Origin: Prevotella lacticifex
GTDB lineage: Bacteria; Bacteroidota; Bacteroidia; Bacteroidales; Bacteroidaceae
Direction of reading: 5' to 3'
NCBI RefSeq assembly: GCF_019973375.1
Contig: NZ_BPTV01000001.1
Coordinates: 124,001-188,000 of the forward strand
Length of the DNA: 64,000 nucleotides
The notes under the pieces are model-generated. The model did not search any database. It saw only the letters and a program-made list of their open reading frames with translations, and was not told the DNA's origin. Shown piece after piece: positions 52,902 to 61,952 of the stretch. The position numbers were made by a program, and so were the translations under genes. How positions within the stretch are numbered: the first letter of the stretch is position 1; each line of letters starts with the position of its first letter.

Positions 52902-53632
52902 AGAAAAAGAACATCACTCTTTGTGCCGCCTTCCTCTTTTTGTCGTTGGCAGCCACAGGTTGCAAGCCCCGTCAGACTCCCCGTGTGGATGCTCCGAAGG
53001 CCGTAGCCACCGAGGAGAAACAGCAGCCGGCAACAGCCGACACCACCGCTGCTTCAAGCCCGAAAGGACCACAGATAAAGGATATCACATCGCGTGTGAC
53101 GTGGGGTTACCGCCCTGCCAACCGCACGAAGAACGATGTCGACATTGTCGTCGTACACTCCAACTATCACGTTGTCGACCAGGCAAGGCAGAAGTTCGAC
53201 TTCAATGTCGACGGGTGCATAAAGCAGTTCCGCGACGGAGGCACCTCGGCCCACTATCTCATCACCCGCGACGGCACCATCCTCAAGATGGTCGACGAGA
53301 AGAATGTGGCCTATCATGCCGGTAAGAGTGCCCTGCCCGACGGCAGCCGCCAGTTTCTCAACTCATCGTCGATAGGCATCGAGGTCATAAGCATGAAGCG
53401 TAACGGACCCACGGAGGCACAGTACCGCGCCCTCGACGAGCTCATCAAGGACATCTGCTCGCGCTACAACATACGCTATCTTGTGCGCCATTCCGACATC
53501 GCCACACCCCACGGGCGCAAGGACGACCCATGGGGAATGGACTGGAAGCGCGTCTGCAAGAGCGTGAAAGCCGAATACCCCAACATCACAACATATAATA
53601 TTCCGGTAAAGAATAATCCGCAGTTTAAATAA
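52898..53632 (+). CDS. N-acetylmuramoyl-L-alanine amidase (amidase_2/PGRP fold), lipoprotein
   Basis: A 244-residue lipoprotein ([20 protein letters not shown], lipobox ATGC) with a Pro/Ala/Thr linker to about residue 60, then a zinc amidase domain: VVVHSNYHV (first His), [15 protein letters not shown] and [19 protein letters not shown] (second His and the Lys-Asp pair of the active site). It cuts the bond between muramic acid and the stem peptide in peptidoglycan. It overlaps the upstream lipoprotein gene by 4 nt and precedes metG by 4 nt. Confidence 0.9.
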   Translation: MKKKNITLCAAFLFLSLAATGCKPRQTPRVDAPKAVATEEKQQPATADTTAASSPKGPQIKDITSRVTWGYRPANRTKNDVDIVVVHSNYHVVDQARQKFDFNVDGCIKQFRDGGTSAHYLITRDGTILKMVDEKNVAYHAGKSALPDGSRQFLNSSSIGIEVISMKRNGPTEAQYRALDELIKDICSRYNIRYLVRHSDIATPHGRKDDPWGMDWKRVCKSVKAEYPNITTYNIPVKNNPQFK

Positions 53633-53636
53633 TTTT

Positions 53637-55709
53637 ATGACAAAGAATTTCAAACGCACGACCATCACCGCCGCTCTTCCCTATGCCAACGGCGGCGTGC
53701 ATATCGGGCATCTCGCAGGCGTTTATGTTCCTGCCGACATCTACGCCCGCTATCTCCGACTGAAAAAGGAGGACGTCATCTTCATCGGCGGCAGCGATGA
53801 GCACGGAGTGCCAATCACTATCCGCGCCAAGAAGGAAGGTATCACACCGCAGGATGTCTGCGACCGTTACCACAAGATTATCAAAGACTCGTTCAAGGAG
53901 TTCGGTATCTCGTTCGACATCTACAGCCGTACCACGTCGCCGACGCACAACAAGCTCGCCAGCGACTTCTTCCGCAAACTCTACGACGACGGCAAGCTCA
54001 TCGAGAAAGAGTCGGAGCAGCTCTACGACCCCGAGGCCAAGCAGTTTCTCGCCGACCGTTATGTCATGGGCACATGTCCTCACTGCGGCAACCCCAATGC
54101 CTACGGCGACCAGTGTGAGAAATGCGGTTCCGACCTCAGTCCGCTTGAGCTCATCAATCCCCACAGCACCATCAGCGGCGCAAAACCCGAGCTCAGGAAG
54201 ACGAAGAACTGGTATCTGCCTCTGAACCAGTATCAGGACTGGCTCAAGGAGTGGATTCTCGATGGTCATAAGGAGTGGCGGCCGAACGTCTACGGACAGT
54301 GCAAGTCGTGGCTCGACATGGACCTGCAACCACGTGCCATGACCCGCGACCTCGACTGGGGAATCCCTGTGCCCGTCGAGGGGGCTGAGGGAAAGGTGCT
54401 CTACGTGTGGTTCGACGCACCAATAGGATACATCTCGAACACCAAGGAACTCTGCGATGCAGAGCCGGAGCGTTGGGGTTCATGGGAGAAATGGTGGAAA
54501 GACCCTGACACACGCCTCGTCCACTTCATCGGAAAGGACAATATCGTCTTCCACTGCCTTATCTTCCCCGTCATGCTGAAGGCCCACGGCGGCTATATCC
54601 TCCCCGACAACGTGCCGGCAAACGAATTCCTCAACCTCGAGAACGACAAGATAAGTACCTCGCGCAACTGGGCTGTGTGGCTCGACGAGTATCTGCGCGA
54701 CTTCCCCGGCAAGCAGGATGTGCTGCGCTATGTGCTCACAGCCAACGCACCGGAGACGAAGGACAACAACTTCACATGGAAGGATTTCCAGGAGCGCAAC
54801 AACTCGGAGCTCGTGGCCATCTACGGCAATTTCGTCAACCGTGCCCTCCAACTCACGAAGAAATACTGGAACGGTGTGGTACCGGCTTGTGGCGAGCTGC
54901 TCGACGTCGACCGCCAGGCTATCCAGGAGTTCAAGGACGTGAAGGAGAAAGTAGAGCAGTATCTCGACAACTTCAAGTTCCGCGAGGCACAGAAGGAGGC
55001 CATGAACCTGGCCCGCATCGGCAACAAATACATCACTGAGTGTGAGCCGTGGAAAGTTTGGAAGACCGATCCGAAACGTGTGGAGACCATTCTGAACATC
55101 TCCCTCCAGCTCGTCGCCAACCTCGCCATAGCCTTTGAGCCGTTCCTCCCGTTCAGCTCGAAGAAACTTCGCGAGATGATCAACCTCAAGAACTTCGACT
55201 GGGCTGAGCTCGGCAGCACCGACCTTCTCGAGGCCGGACACCAGTTGGCTGAGCCGCAGCTGCTCTTCGAGAAGATTGAGGATGACGCCATCCAGAATCA
55301 GCTCGACAAGCTCGCTGCCACAAAGAAGGCCAACGAGGCTGCCGAGGCCGCCAAGGACTATAAGGCTGAGCCTGTAAAGCCTAACATTCCGTTCGACGAG
55401 TGGGAGAAACTCGACATCCGCGTGGGACACGTCAAGGCCTGTCAGAAGGTTAAGAAGTCGAACAAGCTCCTTCAGTTCACCATCGACGACGGCAGCGGCA
55501 CCGACCGCACAATTCTCTCGGGTATCGCCAAGTTCTACAAACCCGAGGACCTCGAGGGCAAGGACGTGCTCTTCATCGCCAACCTTGCACCGCGCAAGAT
55601 GATGGGCATCGAGAGTCAGGGCATGATTCTGTCGGCTTTGAACTTCGACGGCTCCCTCAGCGTCACCACAACGCTCAGCAGTGTCAAGCCTGGTTCGCAG
55701 GTAGGATAA
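53637..55709 (+). CDS. metG: Methionyl-tRNA synthetase with C-terminal tRNA-binding domain
   Basis: A 690-residue class I synthetase. The HIGH-type motif is in [15 protein letters not shown] (about 15-29). The zinc knuckle [19 protein letters not shown] is at about 146-164. The KMSKS equivalent is DKISTSRNW (about 338-346). The final 110 residues ([20 protein letters not shown]) are the EMAP-type tRNA-binding domain. A linker rich in Ala/Lys separates the parts. It is last in the lipoprotein-amidase-metG unit. Confidence 0.97.
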   Translation: MTKNFKRTTITAALPYANGGVHIGHLAGVYVPADIYARYLRLKKEDVIFIGGSDEHGVPITIRAKKEGITPQDVCDRYHKIIKDSFKEFGISFDIYSRTTSPTHNKLASDFFRKLYDDGKLIEKESEQLYDPEAKQFLADRYVMGTCPHCGNPNAYGDQCEKCGSDLSPLELINPHSTISGAKPELRKTKNWYLPLNQYQDWLKEWILDGHKEWRPNVYGQCKSWLDMDLQPRAMTRDLDWGIPVPVEGAEGKVLYVWFDAPIGYISNTKELCDAEPERWGSWEKWWKDPDTRLVHFIGKDNIVFHCLIFPVMLKAHGGYILPDNVPANEFLNLENDKISTSRNWAVWLDEYLRDFPGKQDVLRYVLTANAPETKDNNFTWKDFQERNNSELVAIYGNFVNRALQLTKKYWNGVVPACGELLDVDRQAIQEFKDVKEKVEQYLDNFKFREAQKEAMNLARIGNKYITECEPWKVWKTDPKRVETILNISLQLVANLAIAFEPFLPFSSKKLREMINLKNFDWAELGSTDLLEAGHQLAEPQLLFEKIEDDAIQNQLDKLAATKKANEAAEAAKDYKAEPVKPNIPFDEWEKLDIRVGHVKACQKVKKSNKLLQFTIDDGSGTDRTILSGIAKFYKPEDLEGKDVLFIANLAPRKMMGIESQGMILSALNFDGSLSVTTTLSSVKPGSQVG

Positions 55710-55739
55710 GTCAATAGACACATTATTATATAGTACAGG

Positions 55740-55783
55740 CATCCACGCTCCGCAATCGTCGGGACGTGGATGTTTTTGTTTTT
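55740..55783 (+). terminator. Terminator of metG
   Basis: Stem CATCCACG/CGTGGATG with a 17-nt loop, followed by TTTTTGTTTTT. It lies between metG and the convergent xerD. Confidence 0.85.
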
Positions 55784-55805
55784 CGGCGTTCCGGTGTTGC
55801 GAAGT

Positions 55806-56777
55806 CTATATTTTGTCGTTGCCAGCCCGACCGTTTTCTTCGTTGTGGCGGATATTCCGGGGGTGGTGCTGGAGTATCTCGGTCCGCAGTTCCGACATGT
55901 CTATGTGGGTGTAAATCACCGTTGTAGCTATGCGTTCGTGGCCGAGCATGGCCTGGATAGCCCGCAGGTCGGCACCACCCTCAAGGAGAGCGGTAGCGAA
56001 AGAATGGCGGAAGGTGTGGGGCGAGATGGTTTTCTTTATGCCGGCATCACGCGCATACTGCTTGACCATGATGAGTATCATCGTACGGGTGAGGTGATGA
56101 CCACGGCGGTTGAGGAACACATAATCCTCCTCACCCGGCTTTATGTTTGTCATCTCGTTACGGTCAGCAAACCAATAAGTTATCTCGTCGATGGCCTTCT
56201 GGGATATAGGCACGAGGCGCTGCTTCGACCCTTTGCCCGTGACCCGGATGAAATTATCGTCGAGATAGAGGTCGGAGAGTTTCAGATTGACAAGCTCCGA
56301 CACACGCAGACCACACGAGAAGAGCACCTCTATGATGGCTTTATTGCGCTGTCCCTCCCACTTTTGCAGGTCGATGGCATCCTCAATCATGTCCACTTCC
56401 TTCGTCGACAGTACCTCGGGAAGATGCTCGCCGATATTCGGACTCTCGAGAAGTTCCGTCGGGTCGTCGTCGATAGTACCATCAATGACCAGAAAACGGT
56501 AGAACGAGCGCACGCCACTGAGTATCCTGGCCTGCGACTTCGCGCCAATGCCGAGGTCGGCGAGGGTGGCCACGAAGTTCTCGAGGTCGGCGAGTTTCAC
56601 GGCCGTGAAAGGTATGCACACCTCATTGAGGTAGTCGACGAGATGTGTAAGGTCGTGCATGTAGGCGTCGACGGTGTTCTGCGAGTAGCCACGCTCCAGT
56701 TTCAGATAGCGGCGGTACCGGTGCAGGATGGAGGTCGCAGGACTGTTGTCGGACGGTTCCATCTCCACGTTTTCCAT
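55806..56777 (-). CDS. xerD: Site-specific tyrosine recombinase XerD
   Basis: About 323 residues from the ATG at 56777 (MENVEMEPSD); 56801 would put the coding start into the -33 box of the divergent aroQ promoter. It has an N-terminal SAM-like DNA-binding domain (YRRYLKLERGYSQNTVDAYM) and a catalytic domain with the Arg in SCGLRVSELVNL, then HTFRHSFATALLEGGADL, LGHERIATT and the nucleophile Tyr in VIYTHI. It resolves chromosome dimers at dif sites with a XerC partner. No dif-like site was identified here. Confidence 0.93.
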   Translation of the reverse strand: MENVEMEPSDNSPATSILHRYRRYLKLERGYSQNTVDAYMHDLTHLVDYLNEVCIPFTAVKLADLENFVATLADLGIGAKSQARILSGVRSFYRFLVIDGTIDDDPTELLESPNIGEHLPEVLSTKEVDMIEDAIDLQKWEGQRNKAIIEVLFSCGLRVSELVNLKLSDLYLDDNFIRVTGKGSKQRLVPISQKAIDEITYWFADRNEMTNIKPGEEDYVFLNRRGHHLTRTMILIMVKQYARDAGIKKTISPHTFRHSFATALLEGGADLRAIQAMLGHERIATTVIYTHIDMSELRTEILQHHPRNIRHNEENGRAGNDKI

Positions 56778-56793
56778 TTTATCTTCCTTAATA

Positions 56794-56825
56794 TTTGGCA
56801 TTCTGACTGATTTTTCCTAAATTTG
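56794..56825 (+). promoter_or_regulatory. Promoter of aroQ operon
   Basis: TTTG (56794-56797), 20-bp spacer, TAAATTTG (56818-56825). A minus-strand TATCTTTG box for xerD sits at 56854-56847, so the two promoters overlap face to face. Confidence 0.75.
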
Positions 56826-56884
56826 CACTCTTGTAATATTACCTTACAAAGATAAACAAAAAGGGCGAAAGCAAGACAAGAAAT

Positions 56885-57307
56885 ATGAAAATTCTGATTA
56901 TCAACGGTCCTAATCTCAACCTCCTCGGAGTCCGTGAGCCCGGCATCTACGGCAAGGAGTCGATGGACAGCTACCTCCCGCGGCTCCGCGGTTGCTATCC
57001 CGATATCGACATTGAATACTTCCAGAGCAATGTCGAGGGCGAGCTCATCAACAAGATGCAGGAGGTGGGATTCAGCTACGACGGTATCGTCCTCAACGCC
57101 GGTGCCTACACCCACACGTCGATAGCCATTCTCGACTGCATACGGTCGCTGCGAACACCCGTTGTGGAGGTTCACATCAGCAATGTCAACGATCGCGAGG
57201 AGTACCGCCGCCACTCCATGATCGGCCCGGGATGCAAAGGCACCATCCAGGGCTTCGGCCTCGACAGCTACCGGCTGGCCATCGAAGCACTGTTGGGACA
57301 GCGATGA
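56885..57307 (+). CDS. aroQ: 3-dehydroquinate dehydratase, type II
   Basis: A 140-residue enzyme for the third shikimate-pathway step. The start MKILIINGPNLNLLGVREPG carries the conserved NGPNLNLLG with the catalytic Tyr at IYG, and the C-terminal block has VEVHISNVNDREEYRRHS with the catalytic His. First gene of a unit with the methyltransferase, rbfA and a permease; it overlaps the next gene by 4 nt. Confidence 0.96.
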   Translation: MKILIINGPNLNLLGVREPGIYGKESMDSYLPRLRGCYPDIDIEYFQSNVEGELINKMQEVGFSYDGIVLNAGAYTHTSIAILDCIRSLRTPVVEVHISNVNDREEYRRHSMIGPGCKGTIQGFGLDSYRLAIEALLGQR

Positions 57308-58005
57308 AAGGCAGCACCATCAATCCCGCCGGCTTTCAGGCTCCCGCCATGCTTCACGACGAGCGTGACGAGGCCCTCACCGCGTACATCGAAGGTCATA
57401 TTACGCCCGAAGACGACTACCTGCACCGGCTGTGGCGGGCCACGAACATCCACACCATCCACGGACGTATGGCCTCTGGTCATCTCCAGGGCGAACTGCT
57501 GAAGATGCTCGTCATGATGGCGCGCCCCGACAATATCCTTGAGGTCGGCACCTTCTCGGGCTACAGTGCCATCTGTCTGGCACGCGGACTGAAGGCCATT
57601 GGGGGCAGAAAGCTCTACACGTTCGAGATCAACGACGAGATGGAGGACTTCACACGCCCCTGGCTCGAAGGCTCCGACGTGGCGTCGTTCATCGACTTCC
57701 GCATCGGCGACGCAAACATTGAGGCTCCAAAACTCGGTGTTATGTTCGACATGGCCTTTCTCGACGGCGACAAAAGGACATATTGTTCTACCTACGATAC
57801 GATATTTCCGCTGATGAACAAAGGTGGCATAATTCTTGCCGACAACACCCTGTGGGACGGTCATGTCGTCGACCACGACTACGACCACGACTCACAAACC
57901 GCGGGCATCCGCAACTTTAACGACAAAGTGGCCGCCGACACGAGGGTCGAGAACGTCATCCTCCCCGAACGCGACGGTCTTACAATCATTAGAATAAAAC
58001 AATAA
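57304..58005 (+). CDS. Class I SAM-dependent O-methyltransferase
   Basis: 233 residues from the ATG at 57304, overlapping the aroQ stop (ATGA). The earlier in-frame start would run inside aroQ. The SAM-binding motif is ILEVGTFSGYSAICLARGL, and the metal-binding block MAFLDGDKRTY with GIILADNTLWDGHVVDHDYD matches the catechol/caffeoyl-CoA O-methyltransferase (TrmR/YrrM-like) group. The substrate may be a tRNA base or a small catechol-like compound. Confidence 0.9.
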   Translation: MKGSTINPAGFQAPAMLHDERDEALTAYIEGHITPEDDYLHRLWRATNIHTIHGRMASGHLQGELLKMLVMMARPDNILEVGTFSGYSAICLARGLKAIGGRKLYTFEINDEMEDFTRPWLEGSDVASFIDFRIGDANIEAPKLGVMFDMAFLDGDKRTYCSTYDTIFPLMNKGGIILADNTLWDGHVVDHDYDHDSQTAGIRNFNDKVAADTRVENVILPERDGLTIIRIKQ

Positions 58006-58009
58006 AACT

Positions 58010-58345
58010 ATGCAAGAAACAAGACAAAACAGAATAGCAAGGCTCCTGCAGAAGGAGTTAGCAACAATCTTCCAGCAGCAGACAAGGCAGACTCACGGTG
58101 TCTTAGTGAGCGTCACAAGAGTGCGTATCAGTCCCGACCTGAGCATCTGCACAGCCTATCTGAGCATCTTCCCGTCGGAGAAAGCGGAGGATCTGCTGAA
58201 GAATATCAATGCCAACGAGAAGTCCATACGCTACGACCTCGGTCGCCGCGTACACAACCAGCTGCGCATCATTCCGGAGCTGCGATTCCATCTCGACGAC
58301 TCGCTCGACTACATAGAGCACATTGACGAACTGCTGAAGAAATGA
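58010..58345 (+). CDS. rbfA: Ribosome-binding factor A
   Basis: A 111-residue KH-fold protein that helps 16S rRNA 5'-end maturation of the 30S subunit. TRQNRIARLLQKELATIFQQ and VTRVRISPDLSICTAYLSIF are family-typical, as is the C-terminal NQLRIIPELRFHLDDSLDYI. It follows the methyltransferase by 4 nt and overlaps the permease gene by 4 nt. Confidence 0.95.
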   Translation: MQETRQNRIARLLQKELATIFQQQTRQTHGVLVSVTRVRISPDLSICTAYLSIFPSEKAEDLLKNINANEKSIRYDLGRRVHNQLRIIPELRFHLDDSLDYIEHIDELLKK

Positions 58346-59568
58346 ATTTCCCCCTATACATTGCAAAGAGGTATATCTTCTCGAAGAAGAGTACACACGC
58401 AATAAACATCATCAGCATCATCTCCGTCCTCGGCGTTGCCGTTGCCACCACTGCCCTTGTGGTTATCCTCAGTGGCTTCAACGGTTTCGCCGACCTCGTA
58501 GCGTCGTTCTTCACCAATTTCGACCCGCAGATAAAGGTGCAGCCGGCCGAGGGCAAGACGATGAAAGCCGACGACCCCAAGCTCCTGAAGCTGTGTTCGC
58601 TGCCTGAGGTTGCAAACTCATCGGCATGCCTTGAGGATCAGGCTCTTGCCGTATATCAGGACCACCAGCAGATGGTTATGATAAAAGGTGTCGACGACAA
58701 CTTTGCCGACCTCAGCGGGATAAAGAACATCCTCTATGGCAACGGCGACTACAGTCTGCATGCCGCCGACCTCGAATATGGCATTCCCGGCATCGGCCTG
58801 GCCCAGCTTATGGGTCTCGGCAGCCAGTGGCAGGGCTATATGCGCATCTACGCGCCACGCCGTCAGGGTCAGCTCGATATGAGTGATCCCGACAATGCCT
58901 TCACCGTCGACTCACTGTTGTCGGCAGGTGTGGTGTTTCAGGTCAAGCAAGGCAAATATGACCGCAACTACATGATTACCTCGCTCCACTTCGCCCAGAA
59001 GCTCTTCCGCAGTCAGGGCGAGGTGTCGTCGATGGAGTTCCGACTGAAAGCCGGTGAGGATGTCGATAAGGTCAAGGAGAAGATGAAGTCGCTCCTCGGC
59101 CCTTCCTACACCGTCAAAGACCGCTATGAACAGCAGGCCGATACGTTCAAGATTATGAAAGTGGAGAAACTCTTCGCATATATCTTCCTGACGTTCATCC
59201 TCGTCATTGCCTGCTTCAACATCATCGGCAGCCTGTCGATGCTCATTATCGACAAGAAATCCGACATAATAACCCTCCGCAACCTCGGTGCCACGAACAA
59301 GCAGATTCGCCGTGTGTTCCTCTTCGAGGGCAGGATGATCTCCGTCGCGGGAGCCGTTATCGGCATCGCCGTCGGACTGCTCCTTTGCTGGCTGCAACAG
59401 AGATACGGCATTGTGCGACTCGGCGACGAGGCCGGCAACTTCGTTATCAACGCCTATCCCATCAGCGTTCATCCCGTCGACATCCTCACAATCTTCGTCA
59501 CCGTCATTGCCGTAGGCTGGCTTGCCGTATGGTATCCGGTCAGGAGATTCACCACAAAGATAGAATAA
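58342..59568 (+). CDS. ABC transporter permease, LolC/LolE-type FtsX family
   Basis: A 408-residue inner-membrane protein: a helix near the N-terminus (INIISIISVLGVAVATTALV), a large periplasmic domain (about 50-265) and three C-terminal helices (LFAYIFLTFILVIACFNIIG). The start MNFPLYIAKRYIFSKKSTHA matches lipoprotein-releasing permeases. With an ATPase encoded elsewhere it would move lipoproteins from the inner membrane. Last gene of the aroQ unit; a strong terminator follows. Confidence 0.9.
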   Translation: MNFPLYIAKRYIFSKKSTHAINIISIISVLGVAVATTALVVILSGFNGFADLVASFFTNFDPQIKVQPAEGKTMKADDPKLLKLCSLPEVANSSACLEDQALAVYQDHQQMVMIKGVDDNFADLSGIKNILYGNGDYSLHAADLEYGIPGIGLAQLMGLGSQWQGYMRIYAPRRQGQLDMSDPDNAFTVDSLLSAGVVFQVKQGKYDRNYMITSLHFAQKLFRSQGEVSSMEFRLKAGEDVDKVKEKMKSLLGPSYTVKDRYEQQADTFKIMKVEKLFAYIFLTFILVIACFNIIGSLSMLIIDKKSDIITLRNLGATNKQIRRVFLFEGRMISVAGAVIGIAVGLLLCWLQQRYGIVRLGDEAGNFVINAYPISVHPVDILTIFVTVIAVGWLAVWYPVRRFTTKIE

Positions 59569-59581
59569 ACGTTTCAGCAAT

Positions 59582-59621
59582 AACAGTTGTCCTGCCCCAA
59601 CGGGTGGGACAACTGTTTTAT
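59582..59621 (+). terminator. Terminator of the aroQ unit
   Basis: Stem AACAGTTGTCC/GGACAACTGTT with a loop of 12-14 nt, then TTATT. Confidence 0.85.
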
Positions 59622-59801
59622 TATCGGTTGCTCAACGTACCAAACTGTAGATCAGATATTTGTATCGCTACAGTTCCACTATATTAAACGATAGAGAAAC
59701 CACTTCTATCTTTATCATTTACCACCAGTAACCGATAGGAAAACCCATAAAAACTCCTCAACTTGCAGGACAACAAGTCTGACATCGTCATGCCACTACC
59801 A

Positions 59802-60071
59802 GCCCCGACGGGGCTGAATCGTCAATAACCCCGGACTAAGCGAGCGATAGCGAGCGCAGTCCGGGGAAAAGGAATGCAGAAGGAACAATCATTCAGTGCC
59901 TCGAAGACGCACAATAGCACGGAGTGCGCAAAAGCAAATATGTTTCTGCGCATTCCGCTAATCAACCTCTCCGAGGCTGGTCGTGGATATCTTGCGTCTA
60001 CGTTTACCCCAAGACTGCGGTCGCTGCGCTCCCTTAGTCTGGGGTTATTGAGAATTAAGCCCCCTCGGGGC
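59802..60071. repeat. Family A inverted-repeat element, full copy 3
   Basis: Two 65-bp arms, 59802-59866 and 60007-60071, are inverted copies of each other, and each contains its own hairpin (CCCCGGACT...AGTCCGGGG; CCCCAAGACT...AGTCTGGGG). The spacer has AGTGCCTCGAAGACGCACAA and CCGAGGCTGGTCGTGGATAT. Confidence 0.88.
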
Positions 60072-60318
60072 TTTGAGTTGGCTAAATTAAAATCGTGGTC
60101 TTCAGGTATGGTGAAGACGTAACCAATTTCAAGCCGTCGGGGCTTTGCGCTGGCTGAGTTAAAATCGTGGTCTTCAGGTATGGTGAAGACGTAACCAATT
60201 TCAAGCCGTCGGGGCTTTGCGTTGGCAGAGTAAAAATCGTGGCCTCCAGGGATAGTGAACCGTAGCCAACTTCAAGCCACCGGTGCTTTACGTTGGCAGA
60301 GTAAAAATCGCGGCGTCA
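60057..60318 (+). repeat. 72-bp tandem repeat array continuing from family A element
   Basis: Units start at 60057, 60131, 60203 and 60274 (74, 72 and 71 bp, then a partial). Each begins with a copy of the family A end (AAGCCGTCGGGGCTTTGCG) followed by TAAAATCGTGGTCTTCAGGT and GGTGAAGACGTAACCAATTTC. The array therefore extends the right end of the element. Confidence 0.85.
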
Positions 60319-60335
60319 GCGGTTTTCCCGGTTTT

Positions 60336-60461
60336 CCTTGCCGTGATGCAAGCCTGAGGAACGAAGGCTGTTTCTTCCCGGTGCCCACTTGCCGAAGCTT
60401 GCATCTAAACAAGTCGGCACCGGGAAGAAACATAGGGCGCAGCCCATGCATCACGGCAAGG
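60336..60461. repeat. 126-bp near-perfect hairpin
   Basis: Outer arms CCTTGCCGTGATGCA (60336-60350) and TGCATCACGGCAAGG (60447-60461) are perfect; inner arms 60371-60391 and 60410-60430 pair at 20 of 21 positions (TTTCTTCCCGGTGCC / GGCACCGGGAAGAAA). The loop is 18 nt. Too long for an ordinary terminator. Confidence 0.88.
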
Positions 60462-60483
60462 GTTTTTACAAGGGCTCTTTCAT

Positions 60484-60600
60484 TTAAGCCGACATAGAAG
60501 ACAATATGTCACAATGTAATCCGTTTAAATGAATGTGACGATAGGCACAAACGCCCGAAGGCGGTTTCTCAACCGCCAGGCTCTTAATACCTTTTGTCAT
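60484..60600 (-). other. Short frame carrying a copy of the transposase 5' end
   Basis: A 38-residue minus-strand frame starting MTKGIKSLAVEKPPSGV. Residues GIKSLAVEKP are the same ones that begin the ISAs1-type transposase on the plus strand at about 60759-60788, in opposite orientation. After EKP the similarity stops. This looks like the 5' end of a deleted or broken transposase gene. It is preceded by a perfect minus-strand promoter at 60710-60679. Confidence 0.5.
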
Positions 60601-60614
60601 ATATTTTTATTTTT

Positions 60615-60667
60615 GAAGAGGGGGTTTATGGTATTTGTGCGATTAGTGCACTTTGTGCCCCCTCTTC
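60615..60667. repeat. Inverted repeat GAAGAGGGGG/CCCCCTCTTC
   Basis: A 10-bp perfect stem with a 33-nt loop, lying in the 5' leader of the minus-strand promoter at 60679-60710. Confidence 0.7.
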
Positions 60668-60678
60668 TTTTTACACTG

Positions 60679-60710
60679 CAAAGATACAAAATAATTAGCT
60701 AATAACCAAA
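60679..60710 (-). promoter_or_regulatory. Strong minus-strand promoter pointing away from the transposase
   Basis: TTTG (60710-60707), 20-bp spacer, TATCTTTG (60686-60679). A transcript would start with the hairpin at 60615-60667 and then the short frame at 60600. Confidence 0.7.
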
Positions 60711-60770
60711 CAATTACGCACTTTTATCATCTCGGATGCAACTTTTTCTTCCCTATAAGGGATTAAGAGT

Positions 60771-61952
60771 TTGGCGGTTGAAAAACCGCATTTGCTGAGC
60801 CGAGATTTGTTAAATTTTATCCACTCAGTACCAGATTATCGTAGGATGAACAAAGGCAACTGTAAACACAAGTTGTCCGACATGCTTCTGCTGGTTATTT
60901 TGGCCAGGGCATGCGGCTGCGAGACTCGCAAGGACATTGTGGCCTTTGGAACGATCCATTTGAGCTACTTGCAAGACCACCTCGGCATTCTTGCTAAGGG
61001 ATGTCCGTCCGAGCCCACACTTTGCAGGATGGAAGGTGGAATCGACGACATTACTTTGGCCTCTTTGGTTTCGACATTATCACGAAAATACGTGTCGGAG
61101 CATGATGGAGCAAACAGACGGCACATTGCAATTGACGGCAAGTTCATGCTGGGTACGAAAATTGGCGACGGACGCTCTCCTGATGTTGTGACTGCTTTCA
61201 GCGTGACCGACCGGTTGCCGCTTGACACTGAAATGTGTGAGGTGAAAAGCAATGAGATAAAGGCTGTGCCCAAAATCATAGAGCGGGCTGACTACATGAA
61301 TGGATGCGTTATAACTGCGGATGCCATGTCGTGCCAAAGTTCTATCATCAAAGGCATCGTCGGGAAGGGAGCTGACTATCTTATTGCGCTGAAAGCCAAC
61401 CAGAAAGCAGCAAGATGGTCGGTAGAGGACGCTGTGCCTACGCTGCATCCTAACGACGAATGGAAGACGGAGTGGGAACTTGCCCACGGGAGGCTGTACC
61501 AACGCCGATGCCGTGTATATTCAGACATATCCGGTATCAAGGCGCTTGAAAAATTCCTCAATGTCAAGGCTGTGATTGCCATAGACACGCATACGATTGA
61601 AAAGAAAAGCGGAACGGAACAAAAACAGACGAGGTACTATATAACCAGTTTGGAAGAAAGGGCACAGACTTTGGATCGAATCAGCCGCATGCACTGGGGA
61701 ATCGAGAACAATCTCCATTGGACGCTGGATGCAAGAATGCGCCAGGACCGCACAAAGAGAAAAGAAACAAAGTCGGCCAGAAACTTGGACTCGATCCAGA
61801 AGCTTGTTTATATCATCTACACCATAGCCTCCAAAAAGCACCTGCCAGAGACCATCAGAAAGAGGAAAGAACTCTTTAAAGTCAAGTTCTCAGCCATTGC
61901 ATCTTACGCCAAGAACAGCTTGGCCTATGCTATTTCTCTTCTCAGTCTGTAG
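60771..61952 (+). CDS. ISAs1-family transposase
   Basis: About 393 residues from a TTG at 60771; the first ATG is 25 codons later, inside the conserved N-terminus. The DDE residues fit ISAs1/H-repeat-associated transposases: IDGKFMLGTK, GCVITADAMSC and MHWGIENNLHWTLDA. The N-terminal DUF4372-like block is FIHSVPDYRRMNKGNCKHKL with LSDMLLLVILARACGCETRK. A stop precedes the frame 5 codons upstream of the TTG, and the inverted fragment at 60600 has ATGACAAAA where this copy has a stop-containing sequence, so this copy may have lost its own start codon. Element ends were not found. Confidence 0.88.
   Translation: MAVEKPHLLSRDLLNFIHSVPDYRRMNKGNCKHKLSDMLLLVILARACGCETRKDIVAFGTIHLSYLQDHLGILAKGCPSEPTLCRMEGGIDDITLASLVSTLSRKYVSEHDGANRRHIAIDGKFMLGTKIGDGRSPDVVTAFSVTDRLPLDTEMCEVKSNEIKAVPKIIERADYMNGCVITADAMSCQSSIIKGIVGKGADYLIALKANQKAARWSVEDAVPTLHPNDEWKTEWELAHGRLYQRRCRVYSDISGIKALEKFLNVKAVIAIDTHTIEKKSGTEQKQTRYYITSLEERAQTLDRISRMHWGIENNLHWTLDARMRQDRTKRKETKSARNLDSIQKLVYIIYTIASKKHLPETIRKRKELFKVKFSAIASYAKNSLAYAISLLSL

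Larger units (their letters stand above)
59569..60770. other. Repeat-dense intergenic island
   Basis: No supported gene other than a short minus-strand frame (see 60484-60600). It holds a terminator, a complete family A element, a 72-bp tandem array, a large hairpin, an inverted transposase 5'-end fragment and a minus-strand promoter. Confidence 0.7.
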
